Origin: Hirundichthys speculiger
Taxonomy: Eukaryota > Chordata > Actinopteri > Beloniformes > Exocoetidae
Assembly: GCA_018398805.1 (NCBI GenBank)
Contig: JAGFBZ010002544.1
Span: forward strand, 1-64,000
Length of the DNA stretch: 64,000 bases
Direction of reading: 5' to 3'
In this document: positions 45,410-56,400 of the stretch, one piece after another
Layout: every line of letters begins with the position of its first letter
Position numbering within the stretch: the stretch's first letter is position 1
Position numbers and translations under genes: made by a program
The notes under the pieces: generated by a model
What the model saw: the letters and a program-made list of their open reading frames with translations, nothing else
What the model was told of the DNA's origin: nothing
Database searches by the model: none

Positions 45410-46022
45410 AACATCTCGACCGCGAATGGACCCGTGAAAATTCGACCTGAAATCGACCCGACCCGAGCTATTATCATAAGTCCGAGTTCCAAACCCGAAT
45501 GACCCACAATATTTGGACCCGGAACCGACCCGACCTGAGTCTTTAGTTTCCGAGCACGAACCGAACCCGAACAGAACCGAGACAATCCAGCCCATAGTTG
45601 CTCCTGTTAAAGTTGTCTAGCGTTGAATAAAACTTGATTTTCTTACCTAAAGTTGTCTTCTTCTACCGGTTCAGTTGCTACATAGGCTACGTGATGAAAA
45701 CAACAATAAATCCACGTCGTTATTTTCTTTGTGGATACAGATGCTATTGGTAGCAACTGCTAACGCTAATAGCCTACACCGGTTAGCACGTGTGGTGAAT
45801 ATGTTCTCTCATCCAGCGTTGTCATGTTGGTGATCCGTTGTGCTTCACAGCTGCCGGGCAAACCGCTAATAACACGCTAATAACACGCTAATAACACGCT
45901 ACGGCAACACGATTGTTTCATGACAAACACGCCACGTTAATAAATAATCATTTAACTGCTCCGAGTCCTGATATCGGCTAAACCAAACTACTGTTTGTTT
46001 GTTTACTTTTGTCACCTGACAT

Positions 46023-46088
<66 letters not shown>

Positions 46089-46330
46089 CCTGTCAGAGAG
46101 CACCGACCGGACCCGAGACTATCTGTACCGATCCCGGCCAGAACCCGGATTCACGTCTTGTGAATAGACCCGAGACCCGATTCGGGTCGGAGGGTCGGAA
46201 CCTCGGGTTTTTCGGGTTATCGGGTTGTTCCAAAGACTTCTAGTCTGTAGTAATTGACTGCAGAAAGTTAGCAACCTCTTTGCACCACGAGCTTCAGCAT
46301 CCGTCGACCCGTACGGCCCGTTTGAGCGTT
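45410..46330. repeat. GACCCGA/ACCCGAAC-rich repeat region
   Basis: Two blocks (45410-45600 and 46085-46330) are full of GACCCGA, GAACCCG and complementary CGGGTTCGG words, in roughly opposite orientation. This suggests the ends of one interspersed element split by other sequence and by the poly-G tract. Element class not determined. Confidence 0.4.
46023..46085. repeat. 63-nt poly-G tract
   Basis: Uninterrupted G from 46023 to 46085. The predicted glycine run of an overlapping frame is an artefact of the homopolymer. Confidence 0.95.
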
Positions 46331-46967
46331 ACACAGTCCGACCCGAGGATGAACCTTCTGGGACTTTCTGCTGTGATCTTTCTCGTGGTATTTTATGAAC
46401 TCCGCATAGTTTGAAAATGTCCTCATTAGCCTTTCCTCATAAGAGTTTCAAAATGAGAAGTTCATGAAAATTCTGAACTCAGAAGTTTGATTGATCCACA
46501 TCATTTAAACTGAAATAACGGCTCCTTGCTTAAATAATTATTTCACCACTCAGTGACTTTGCCTGCCAGTTATAACAATCTGTGCAGTTTGTATGAACCT
46601 TTTCTGGATCTCTTAACAAATGTCACAGTTGGGACAAACCCTCTAACGATTATGTTGCTCAAAGTTTCTGATGTAACTGCGAAGTGTTGCATCTTGAGCA
46701 ATTACTGATTTCCAGCTACTTCCAGCCAAATGTAAGAAAGAGAAGAAAAAAGCTAAAAGTAGCTCGATCATGTGGGTATAACTTCAGTGTTGTAGTAATT
46801 GTTGCATGCAGAACTTCAACGAAAAAAATAGTAGAATCTACATGAGCACTTTATGCACAGATTTTACTCAACATTTCTTGAAAAGTTTAATATTATGACC
46901 AGATAATGGTCACGTTTGACCACTATTAAAAGCACAAACTCCTTTTGATAACAGCTTGAGGACAATA
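46331..46967. other. intergenic sequence
   Basis: No gene or repeat recognised. Confidence 0.35.
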
Positions 46968-46975
46968 CTCTCCAG

Positions 46976-48204
46976 TAGGTATGGGCATTTGGTCGAGATT
47001 TATTCGTCAATCGTCGGGAGAATTAATGATTAAAAATCGATTAATCATTAACATTTTTATATTGAAAACTATCACAAATATTCTCGATATCGGCGTGTCG
47101 TTTGTTTTCCCCTTTGGCCTGGTTGCTATGGCCTGGTTGCTATGGCCCGCGCATGCCCAGATGTGTTCAGTGAACCGGATGTTTGTGGTCGACAATAACG
47201 TGACATTTCCTGTTTCTTTTCTTTAAAAAAACAACGATAATAAAAGAAGAGATATCGAGGAGACGACTTAACAATGACAATTTATATCAAGGCGCCAGTA
47301 TTACAGGCTTTTTGTTTCTTAAAAAGATGCGCTTGTTGTGTGCTCGATGTGCGCTGCAGCTCCTTCTGGTCCGTGCTAACACCGAGTTGAGGCTAGGCTA
47401 GGCTAGGCTAGGCTAGGCTAGGCTGATGATGAACCGCCTCCGCCGTCCTTTACAAGGCTTGGATGCGCGTTGTTCAAGTGATACATCACGTCGTTGTCGA
47501 TTAATTGTATTTGTAATTAGCATTGCAGTGATTGCAGTACACTTGCTCATTTTCTAAACTAAAATGGTTCCACGCCACACTTCACCGCGACCGCTTCATG
47601 ATCAGGAGATGACCTACAGAAGCTAGCATGTAACAACTGAGGCCAGCCAGGGTAGGGTGATGGTGAAATGTTGCCCCCTGGTGGCAGATTTCTATCGGTG
47701 GTACAGAGAAATGCATCACATTGTTTGAGGACGTGCACTGAGAACCTACGTTCGGATTGTTAAAAAAAAAAAAAAAAAAAACATTCCGTTCATCGACGAA
47801 AATTAATTTCTTCGACCAAATTCTTAATGAATGAATGAATGAAAATGAATGAAAAATACTTTAATAATCCCCGAGGAGAAATTGGCTCGTTGCAGCAGAT
47901 ACACAAATATACATAAATAGACAGGACATTAAATAGACATTAAATAGGCAATAAATAGACAAAAAAACAGTGTGCAGAAACAGAACAATAAATAGACTAA
48001 AAACAGTGGGCAAAACAAGACACTAAATAAAAAGTAAGTAGACAAAAACAGTGTGCAAAACAGACAAAAACAGTGTGCAAAACTGTAATAATAAAACTGT
48101 AATAATAAAACTGTAATAATGTAATAAAGTGATAATTTGGCATTAACAGAAGGCAGTGGCAGAAGTAATGATGATCAATCATCGATTAATTATGCCCATC
48201 CCTA
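46976..48204. mobile_element. 1.2-kb hAT element (TAGGTATGGGCA/TGCCCATCCCTA)
   Basis: The inverted ends are flanked by a perfect 8-bp duplication CTCTCCAG (46968-46975 and 48205-48212). Inside are a (GGCTA)n run at 47391-47424 and a nested repeat at about 47820-48160 starting with a GAATGAAT run. No transposase motif recognised. Confidence 0.85.
47391..47424. repeat. (GGCTA)n pentamer repeat
   Basis: Nearly seven perfect GGCTA units. Confidence 0.9.
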
Positions 48205-48484
48205 CTCTCCAGTATTTGTGCTCAGTGTAAAAGAGCACAGGGAAAATAGAAAATAGCGCCAGCAACAGGAAACAAACGTTCAAACACATCTAAAGTGTAA
48301 CTTCAGTTTTTCTTTTCTTCTCTGGTATTTGCCTGTTGTTGTTTTTTTTTTTTTCCAAATACTCACATAAGCTGTAACTTTCCACTGTTCCTTTGATGAA
48401 GACACATGACAAATTCAAAAATTGCTTCAAATTTGTAGGTTATTTCCCTTCCCCCTATTTCCCTTCCCCCTGGGTTTACTTCCT

Positions 48485-48602
48485 GATTGGCAGTAAATTA
48501 AAAGCCATGTGTCTCTCTTCCCTTCAACTGTGCTGGTATTCAGACTGAAACACTGTCGGAGAAAGAAACAGATCATCTGTGACTGACAACCTCCTGCTTC
48601 AG
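48485..48602 (+). promoter_or_regulatory. probable promoter and noncoding exon 1 of the BPI/LBP gene
   Basis: An inverted CCAAT word (GATTGG, 48485-48490) and a TATA-like TAAATTAAAA (48494-48503) precede a stretch ending in a strong donor, CTTCAG|GTAAGA, after 48602. BPI-family genes commonly have an upstream exon. The transcription start near 48530 is inferred only from spacing. Confidence 0.45.
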
Positions 48603-48842
48603 GTAAGACTGAGAGTACGATTTAGGTAACAATAACTTCAGAAATGTCAACGATTAATCTCTCAAAAGATTTTAATTTCATTTATAGCGTATACCTCAAA
48701 AAAGTGTCAAATACAGCAGCTGTAAAATCTGAAAATATTGCTAATATCTTCAGATTAGGTTTGCTTTTGATTCTGACCCGTTAAGTAGTATGTAATCTTC
48801 AAAATCTGTTTAATTTAGAATTTCTATATTCTCTGAATGTTA

Positions 48843-49200
48843 CAGTCAAGGAAAAAATGATTAGACCACCATTTTTTCTTCAGTTTCTTGTTCATTTTAA
48901 TACCTGGTACCACTAAACGTCATCATGTGACTAAAACAGACAGAAAAGAAAACACTGAATGCATAAAAGCAGTGTTTTTGGCAGTACAACGCCATAGCTA
49001 TTGATGTAAACACTTAAGTGATTTAGGTTATAATCAAGAAAACCATGGAAAATGGTAAGATATCAGCTCTTAAATAAAACTCTTATGAGCAATCTTTGTG
49101 GTTATCGTTATGTTTGTCCAAACAAATGTACCTTTAGTTGTACCAGGCGTTAAAATGAACAAGAAACTGAAGAAAACAAGGTGGTCTAATAATGTGACTG
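48843..49200. mobile_element. Tc1/mariner-type MITE
   Basis: CAGTCAAGGAAAAAATGATT with AGACCACC at the left and GGTGGTCTAATAATGTGACTG-type sequence at the right form inverted ends. The inner arms also pair (TTCTTCAGTTTCTTGTTCAT and its complement). It lies in intron 1 of the BPI/LBP gene and has no ORF. Confidence 0.7.
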
Positions 49201-50480
49201 ACTAAAGATGGAAAATGTTGATTAATCTATTATGCAATATCCCTGTCAATGATTAAAGTGTTTGCAAATTTACATGAAGTAACATATTCTGGTAAAAAAA
49301 AATTAAAATAATAAACACTTTTAGTTCCTATCATTACTGTACAGTATGGTTTATTCATGTTAGCTGTACTTCAGACCACATTTTAAATTTAATGCCTTAT
49401 CCAAATAATCATGCATGAAGTGGACAAAAGAAGTGGGTTAGACCTTGAATATGAGCATAATTTAATAAAGCTCCAGCCTGCCAGTTTATTTATCAGCAGT
49501 CATCTGGTTTCATCCCTGATCCAGGAATCCAAAATATGCTCAACTAAAGTTTCCTTTTGGGGCACGACAACTTTATATTTACAGTTTTGGGTGTCTGAAA
49601 AGTGCATAGAGACAATATGTATTGTAATAAACTTGAATGGATTTTAATTGAGTTTACAAGTTACAAACATACAAATAGAAAAATCACATTTGGGCATTTT
49701 GTGTTCAGTATTATGAATGTGATGGAGCTCTTCATCTTGAGTTTCTGCTACATGTGAATTTACCTTATTGATCTGGACTTGATTTACTTTTTACAAGCAT
49801 CCTTCATTGTAAAAAAATAAGTAGTTACACCAAAGCAGTAAAAATACATATTACATAAAAGCTAAAGTATTGACTGGTCAACTGTTGTGGCAATTTTATT
49901 AATTGCACAAATTAAAATTATAGATCCTTAACAAAATGCAACAGCAGAGCTCAAACTTTTAACCAGGTTTATTTCAGCTGAGCGCACAGCGGGAACACAG
50001 TCATGCAGCCTGCAGGCTGGATGACTGTGTTCCCGCCGTAATCCACATTTACATCCCTTATATAGTAGTCTGATAGAACAAAAGGCAATTTACATCTCTT
50101 ACAGTCTTATTAAGTCTTATTGACCAAATGGCAGGAACTGATTCAATCAATTTACATGTCTTACAGCAAAGAAATCTTTGTTGATCAAAGGCAGGACTGG
50201 TTGATCAACATTTCGGTAGTGTGGAGACAGTCTTCCTCTCTGGGAAAGTTGTCACAATACACTGATAAAGGTGTTAGCAACTTTCGTCTGGAAATGTTGA
50301 TTGAAAAGGGAGCTTTGACACCTAGACAGAAGCATTCTTTATTCAAATTCTACCAGGACACTCTTTCATCTGAGTTCTTTGTTATACTTAGCATTCTGTA
50401 TTCAGATTTTCCACGACATCAACCTACCGTGTTATTAAAATCTCAGAGGTTTGCTGATGATTCTGCTGTGAATTTTCCAG
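49201..50480. other. BPI/LBP intron 1, 3' part
   Basis: AT-rich intron with no repeat recognised apart from the palindrome at 49989-50036. It ends with acceptor AATTTTCCAG at 50480. Confidence 0.5.
49989..50036. repeat. 48-bp near-perfect palindrome, no loop
   Basis: The outer arms GCGGGAACACAGTCAT and ATGACTGTGTTCCCGC surround a self-complementary AGCCTGCAGGCT centre. Only one symmetric pair mismatches. Located in BPI/LBP intron 1. Confidence 0.95.
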
Positions 50481-50488
50481 AAGTCAAG

Positions 50489-53400
50489 ATGTTCATGTGC
50501 TGTTGGTTTGCCTTGGCGGCTCTCATAGCTACATCCTCCGGCGCCAATCCAGGAGTAAAGGTCAAGCTAACAGAAAAAGGCCTTGAATATGGTAACGCTA
50601 GCAGCTGAGGCGTCCTCTTTCTAGGAGTTTCATCATCATCATCAGTTATTTCTCTCTTTGTTTTCCTTATCCTAGGCAGGGTGATGGGCATCACATCCAT
50701 GCAGCAGAGACTCAAATCCATCAAAGTTCCAGATTTTTCTGGGAAAGTAAGGGTGTCTCCCATCGGCAAGGTCAAGTACAGCTTGTCGAAGTGAGCCACC
50801 AGTTAATCCAACACAACTATAAATTCAGTCGAAGACTGGGAGACCTGATTGTCCTAAACACAATGTCCTTGTGATTCCTGCAGCATTCAGATAGTGAATG
50901 TGGGATTACCACAGTCCTCGGTGACTCTTGTGCCGGGGACCGGAGTCAGATTGAGTATTGCTGATGCCTCCATCGGTCTCCGTGGAAACTGGAGGGTGAA
51001 GTTCCTTCGAGTGATGTGAGTCAGGGAAATCTTTTTTTTTATTATTTTAAACAATGCAACTACACTTTGTTCTGCAGCATGAAGCTGAATCTGTCTCTCA
51101 ACAGAAGGAACAGCGGCTCCTTTGATGTGAATGTCAGCGGGCTTAGAATCAGTACGAGTATTGGCATCAAAGGTGATCCAACGGGCCGACCGGAGGTCAA
51201 TAATGCTGGCTGTGAAGCCGCCGTTGGCAGCGCTAAAGTCAAGTTCCACGGCGGAGCGAGGTAAGAATCTAGATTCTGTTTGAATCTATGAGTGTGACGT
51301 TCAACTTCTTACTCGTCATGATTGATCTCTCACTGCTCGTTTCAGCTGGCTGTACAATCTCTTCAGTAAATTCATTAACAAGGCTTTGCGTAAAGCAATG
51401 GAGAAACAGGTGAGGGCTGACAAACCTACCTTTCTGGGGTCCCAAATATCATATTATACCTTAAAGTTCCTAATTAGTTAGAGCTTAAGTCTTTTGACAT
51501 GACTTTAAATTATTCATGCAACAATACATAGAAAAGTCCTGCATTCACAGTATTATCAAAGTGAAAAATAAAATATCCCTTGAATGAAACATATCTCTAT
51601 TTTCATGACACATGACATTACTAATAATAATTAAGGGGTTTGTGGTTTATTAATCTAAGTCCGCTGATTTGTGGGCAGGAAAAGAAAAAGTACTGTAAAC
51701 TGCCTTCAACTGGGCATTACATTTGGGAATGTTGGAAAATGCTCAGATTAATTTCTTCTTCTTCTTCTTTTGGGCTTTTCCCTTCCAACATCACCTGCCT
51801 CCATCTATCCTTATCCTCTGTTGTTCTCTTCTGTCACACCAACTAACCTTATGTTCTTTTTTTTACTACATTCATAAATCTTCTCTTGGCAGTAACAACC
51901 TCATTATCATTCAGCCAATATATTCAGTTTCCTTCAACTCTGTGCCATATTCTCTAAACCGTCGCAGGCGTCACCACCATCTTGTATACCTTTCCTTTCA
52001 TGTCTGCTGAAACTCTTATCACCCATCACACCTGATTCCACCCATTCCAACCTACTTGCACACACTTCGTCACTTCTTCTCCACACTCTCCGTCGCTCTG
52101 AACTGTTGACCCTAGCGCTGGGCAATACGATACATATCGTGGGGACGATATAAAAGTGTGTATCGTGCCATTTCTCTTCTATCGTTTCTAACCTAATTTT
52201 ATCAATTATTACAGCAAATATGTAATTAAATAACCTGCAACGATAAATTTGATAGAATCATATCTACTTCTACAAAGTAGCCTTTTATGTTTGCACTTTT
52301 ATTCATGGTTAATGCCTTAAACAGAGTTCTCTTCAACCCTGATGTTTACTTTAGACACTTTATATTGGTTTGCAAACTTTGCACTACAAGGTTACAGATT
52401 TCAGAAAGTTGAAAAATAATTTGTGTTTATTTTTTATAGCTGAACTTCAGTGAAAATGTGTTTTTCCTCTCAGAAACTGTTGTGCACTTTAAAAAAAATG
52501 TGAAAGCTACTGTACCTCTGTACCTACCTGTTTTTGCTGCACTAAAATGTATGTTTGTGACAGTTCAGCTAAATGTCCTTTCAAAATAAAGTTGAAAAGT
52601 AAGCAATGAAATTTTTGTCAAACTTTTCAGAGAATAAATGAAAACATACTTTATTATGGTATATTGTGATATATATCGTTATCGTGATATAAAATAGTCC
52701 ATATCGTGATATATGATTTTTTCCATATCGCCCAGCGCTAGTTGACCCCAAGAACCTAAAAAGAGGAATTAAACTTCCCATGTAAACGCAGCCACTGTGA
52801 TCTGTCATGAGAGCAGGAAACGCTAGAGAGGAGGTGGTTTGTCCTGGAGAGGGGAGGAACGAAGGTTAGCTGTAGCGAGACAGAGTACATGTGTGTGAAT
52901 GAGAACGATGAGGCTACAGGGAGCAGAGGTCGAAGCTGGAGGATTTTAGGTTCTTGGGCTCAACTAGTGCTGGGCGATATGGAAAAAATCATATATCATG
53001 ATATGGACTATTTTATGTCACGATAACGATATATATCACGATATACCATAATAAAGTATGTTTTCAGTTACTCTCTGAAAAGTGACAAAAATGTCATTGC
53101 TTACTTTTCAACTTTATTTTGAAAGGACATTTAGCTGAACTGTCACAAACATACATTTTAGTGCAGCAAAAACAGGTAGGTACAGAGGTACAGTAGCTTT
53201 CACATTTTTTTTAAAGTGCACAACAGTTTCTGAGAGGAAAAACACATTTTCACTGAAGTTCAGCTATAAAAAATAAACACAAATTATTTTTCAACTTTCT
53301 GAAATCTGTAACCTTGTAGTGCAAAGTTTGCAAACCAATATAAAGTGTCTAAAGTAAACATCAGGGTTGAAGAGAACTCTGTTTAAGGCATTAACCATGA

Positions 53401-56400
53401 ATAAAAGTGCAAACATAAAAGGCTACTTTGTAGAAGTAGATATGATTCTATCAAATTTATCGTTGCAGGTTATTTAATTACATATTTGCTGTAATAATTG
53501 ATAAAATTAGGTTAGAAACGATAGAAACAATAGAAGAGAAATGGCACGATACACACTTTTCTATCGTCCCCACGATATGTATCGTCATATTGCCCAGCAC
53601 TACTCCACAGGTATATCAGGACCACCTGCCTTTCCATTCTTCATCCCCCTTTAGTACTTTATCCACCTGTTATATATTCTGGTACAATATATTACCATGT
53701 TAATTTAAAATTTAATGTTCAGTGTGTGTTTCACTGACTTTTTACCAGATGTAAATAATATTGAGGATCAATAACTTGTGGTTCATAAGTCACACTCATT
53801 TGACTATTTTTTTAAGGTGAAAGGTTTTATGATTAGTGCATCTGGAGAGAAAGATAGAATCATCTACATACAGTAAACTGCACTAGTTACCCTCAGTGGA
53901 ACATGAACAAAGGTTTTTATTCTTATGCTTAAAAGAGGAGGTACTGGTTTGTCACCAGACAAAAGTCACCAGATGGGGAAGAAAATACACTGTAATGGAG
54001 AAGCACCGTGGCTTAACGCTTTTCTAAAACCGTGAACACTGCAAATGGTGGAAATAATGCTGGCCTGTTTTTTCCAGATGTGTCCTCTGGTGTCCAAAGC
54101 AATCTCCGATTTAAACCCTCAGCTGAAAACTCTTAATGGTATGATGTCCAGTTTTTTGTGAATTATGTCTTACTGATAGTGAATGAAAGAATAATATTTC
54201 TCTATTACTGAAACTTATTGCAGTTGTTGCCAAGGTCGACAAATATGCAGAGATTGAATATGCCATGGTGTCATCGCCAACCGTCTCCAAACCTTTTATA
54301 GAGCTCAACCTAAAGGTGAACAATTAGAAACCACTACAGATTCTAAAGCGTGTGTAGATATAGTTTTGTCATATTTTCTTCTGCTCTCGTTCGTTAGGGT
54401 GAATTCTACAACATTGGGAACCATCAGGAGCCTCCATTTTCTCCCGCAGCCTTTTCTCTGCCGCCGCAGGCTAACAGCATGTTGTACATCGGCATATCTG
54501 CCTTTACCGCCAACTCAGCAGCATTTGTTTACAACAAAGCCGGAGTCCTCAGCCTGAACATCACAGATGACATGGTCCGCTGTAATTGGTTCTGTAGTAC
54601 GTCCACATCTATGACATCTATGACATCACACTAACCTACAACCATTCTCTCTCTGTCACAACAGGTCCCAAAAAGTTCTCCCGTCCGACTCAGTACCAGA
54701 ACATTTGGAGTCTTCATCCCACAGGTGGCGTTACATTTAGTGATTTATGTATTTTATTTATATTTTTATTTAGTTTTTGAGATACATGAAGATCAAAAAT
54801 ACTGACAGTTTGTCAGTTACGCATCGCTACTTTTGTTTTTTTCTTGATCAGATTGCCAAGCAGTTCCCTGGTCTGATGATGAAACTTCTGGTTAAAGCAG
54901 AGAAAAGTCCTCTCATCACGTTTGAACCCAACAACATCACGGTTCAGACCACCGCCACGGTGACGGCCTACGCCATCCAACCCAACGGCACGCTTTCCCC
55001 TCTTTTTGTTCTAAACTTGGTACGTTCAAGAGCGAATACGAGAAAGAGTCATTATGATATTATGATATGATTATATGATATGATATAAGCTTAAACTGTC
55101 TCACCGCTGTCTTGGCAGGAGACCAGTGTCACCAGCAACATGGCCGTCAGTGGAATGAAGCTTGCTGGCACTGTCAACCTGAACAAGTACGTTAATGAAA
55201 AGCACATTTAAACTGGAGATCTTTGTAAGAATGCTCACCTCATAATTCTCTCCAATTTTCAAAGAATGAGTCTCACCTTGGGCAGAAGTTACGTGGGGCA
55301 GTTTCAGGTGAGTTCTGTATTTTAATATGTGTGGATGCACCTGCCTGTCAGTGACAACCTAAAACCGTTATTATCCTCAACTACAGGTCAGATCCCTTGA
55401 CAACATACTCCAACTGGTCCTGAAACTGGTCGTGATACCCAGAGTTAACAGTGAGTTTTTCACATTTATTTCTCTCCATTTAGGCTTTTCAAACATAATT
55501 TCAAAGACTTAATTTTCCAACAACTTACAAATTTCCTCCTCTGTATTTATTTATTCTCATTTAAAGCCTATTCTTCAGGTAACTGGTAGCCAGTGTAAAG
55601 ACTTCAGAACAGTAGCGGTGTTGCTCAGGTTTCCCAATTCTTGTTAGAACAGCAGCGTTACATACATTACATTTTATATATCAGCATGGTTCATATTTCT
55701 TTTTTCAGAATTTTTGAGTTCATGGTTGAATTTTGATTTTTTTTTTTAACCACTATGCTAGGTTTTGCTGTTCACAAACAGCTGAGATTTGCAGTGGCAA
55801 TCATAATAAATCATGGCCCTCTTTGCTGTAACTCAGGCATACATGGTTTGTTCTGGTCCAAAAATAGTGTGTATGATTGTAGTCTGAGCCTGAACAGACC
55901 GACATGGTAATATTCAGGAACAGTTGTAGCACCACCTGTTGGCTACAGGACTGTCATTTTGTATCCAGACTCTTAGTGGCCTCAGCATCTGGACATCAGA
56001 TCTCTGATTCTATATATTTGTTTGAGGTGATAAAAAGCTGTGACAGTGTTGCCAACTTAGCGACTTTGTCGCTACATCTAGCGACTTTCCAGACCCCCCT
56101 ATTGACTTAATTTGTAAAAAGCGACTAGCGACAAATCTAGCGACTTTTTCTGGTGATTTTGAGACTCACGTGCACTCAAACCTACAACGACTACAGCGAC
56201 TTTCCTCATTGGAGAGTTGGCAACAGTGAGCTGTGATAGCTACAGCCTTGATGTGGCAGGTTAGAACAAATCTCTGAGTAGATTCCAGACCTTTTTTTTT
56301 TTTTTCATACACTGCCTGGCCAAAAAAAAAAAAAAAAAAAAAAAGCCGCCACCTGGATTTAACTAAGCAAACAGGTCTGAGCCTCCTATTGGATAATTAC

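Noticed and set aside
45995..46243. Glycine-rich ORF
   Set aside because: The glycine run is the 63-nt poly-G tract, and the flanks are repeat sequence.
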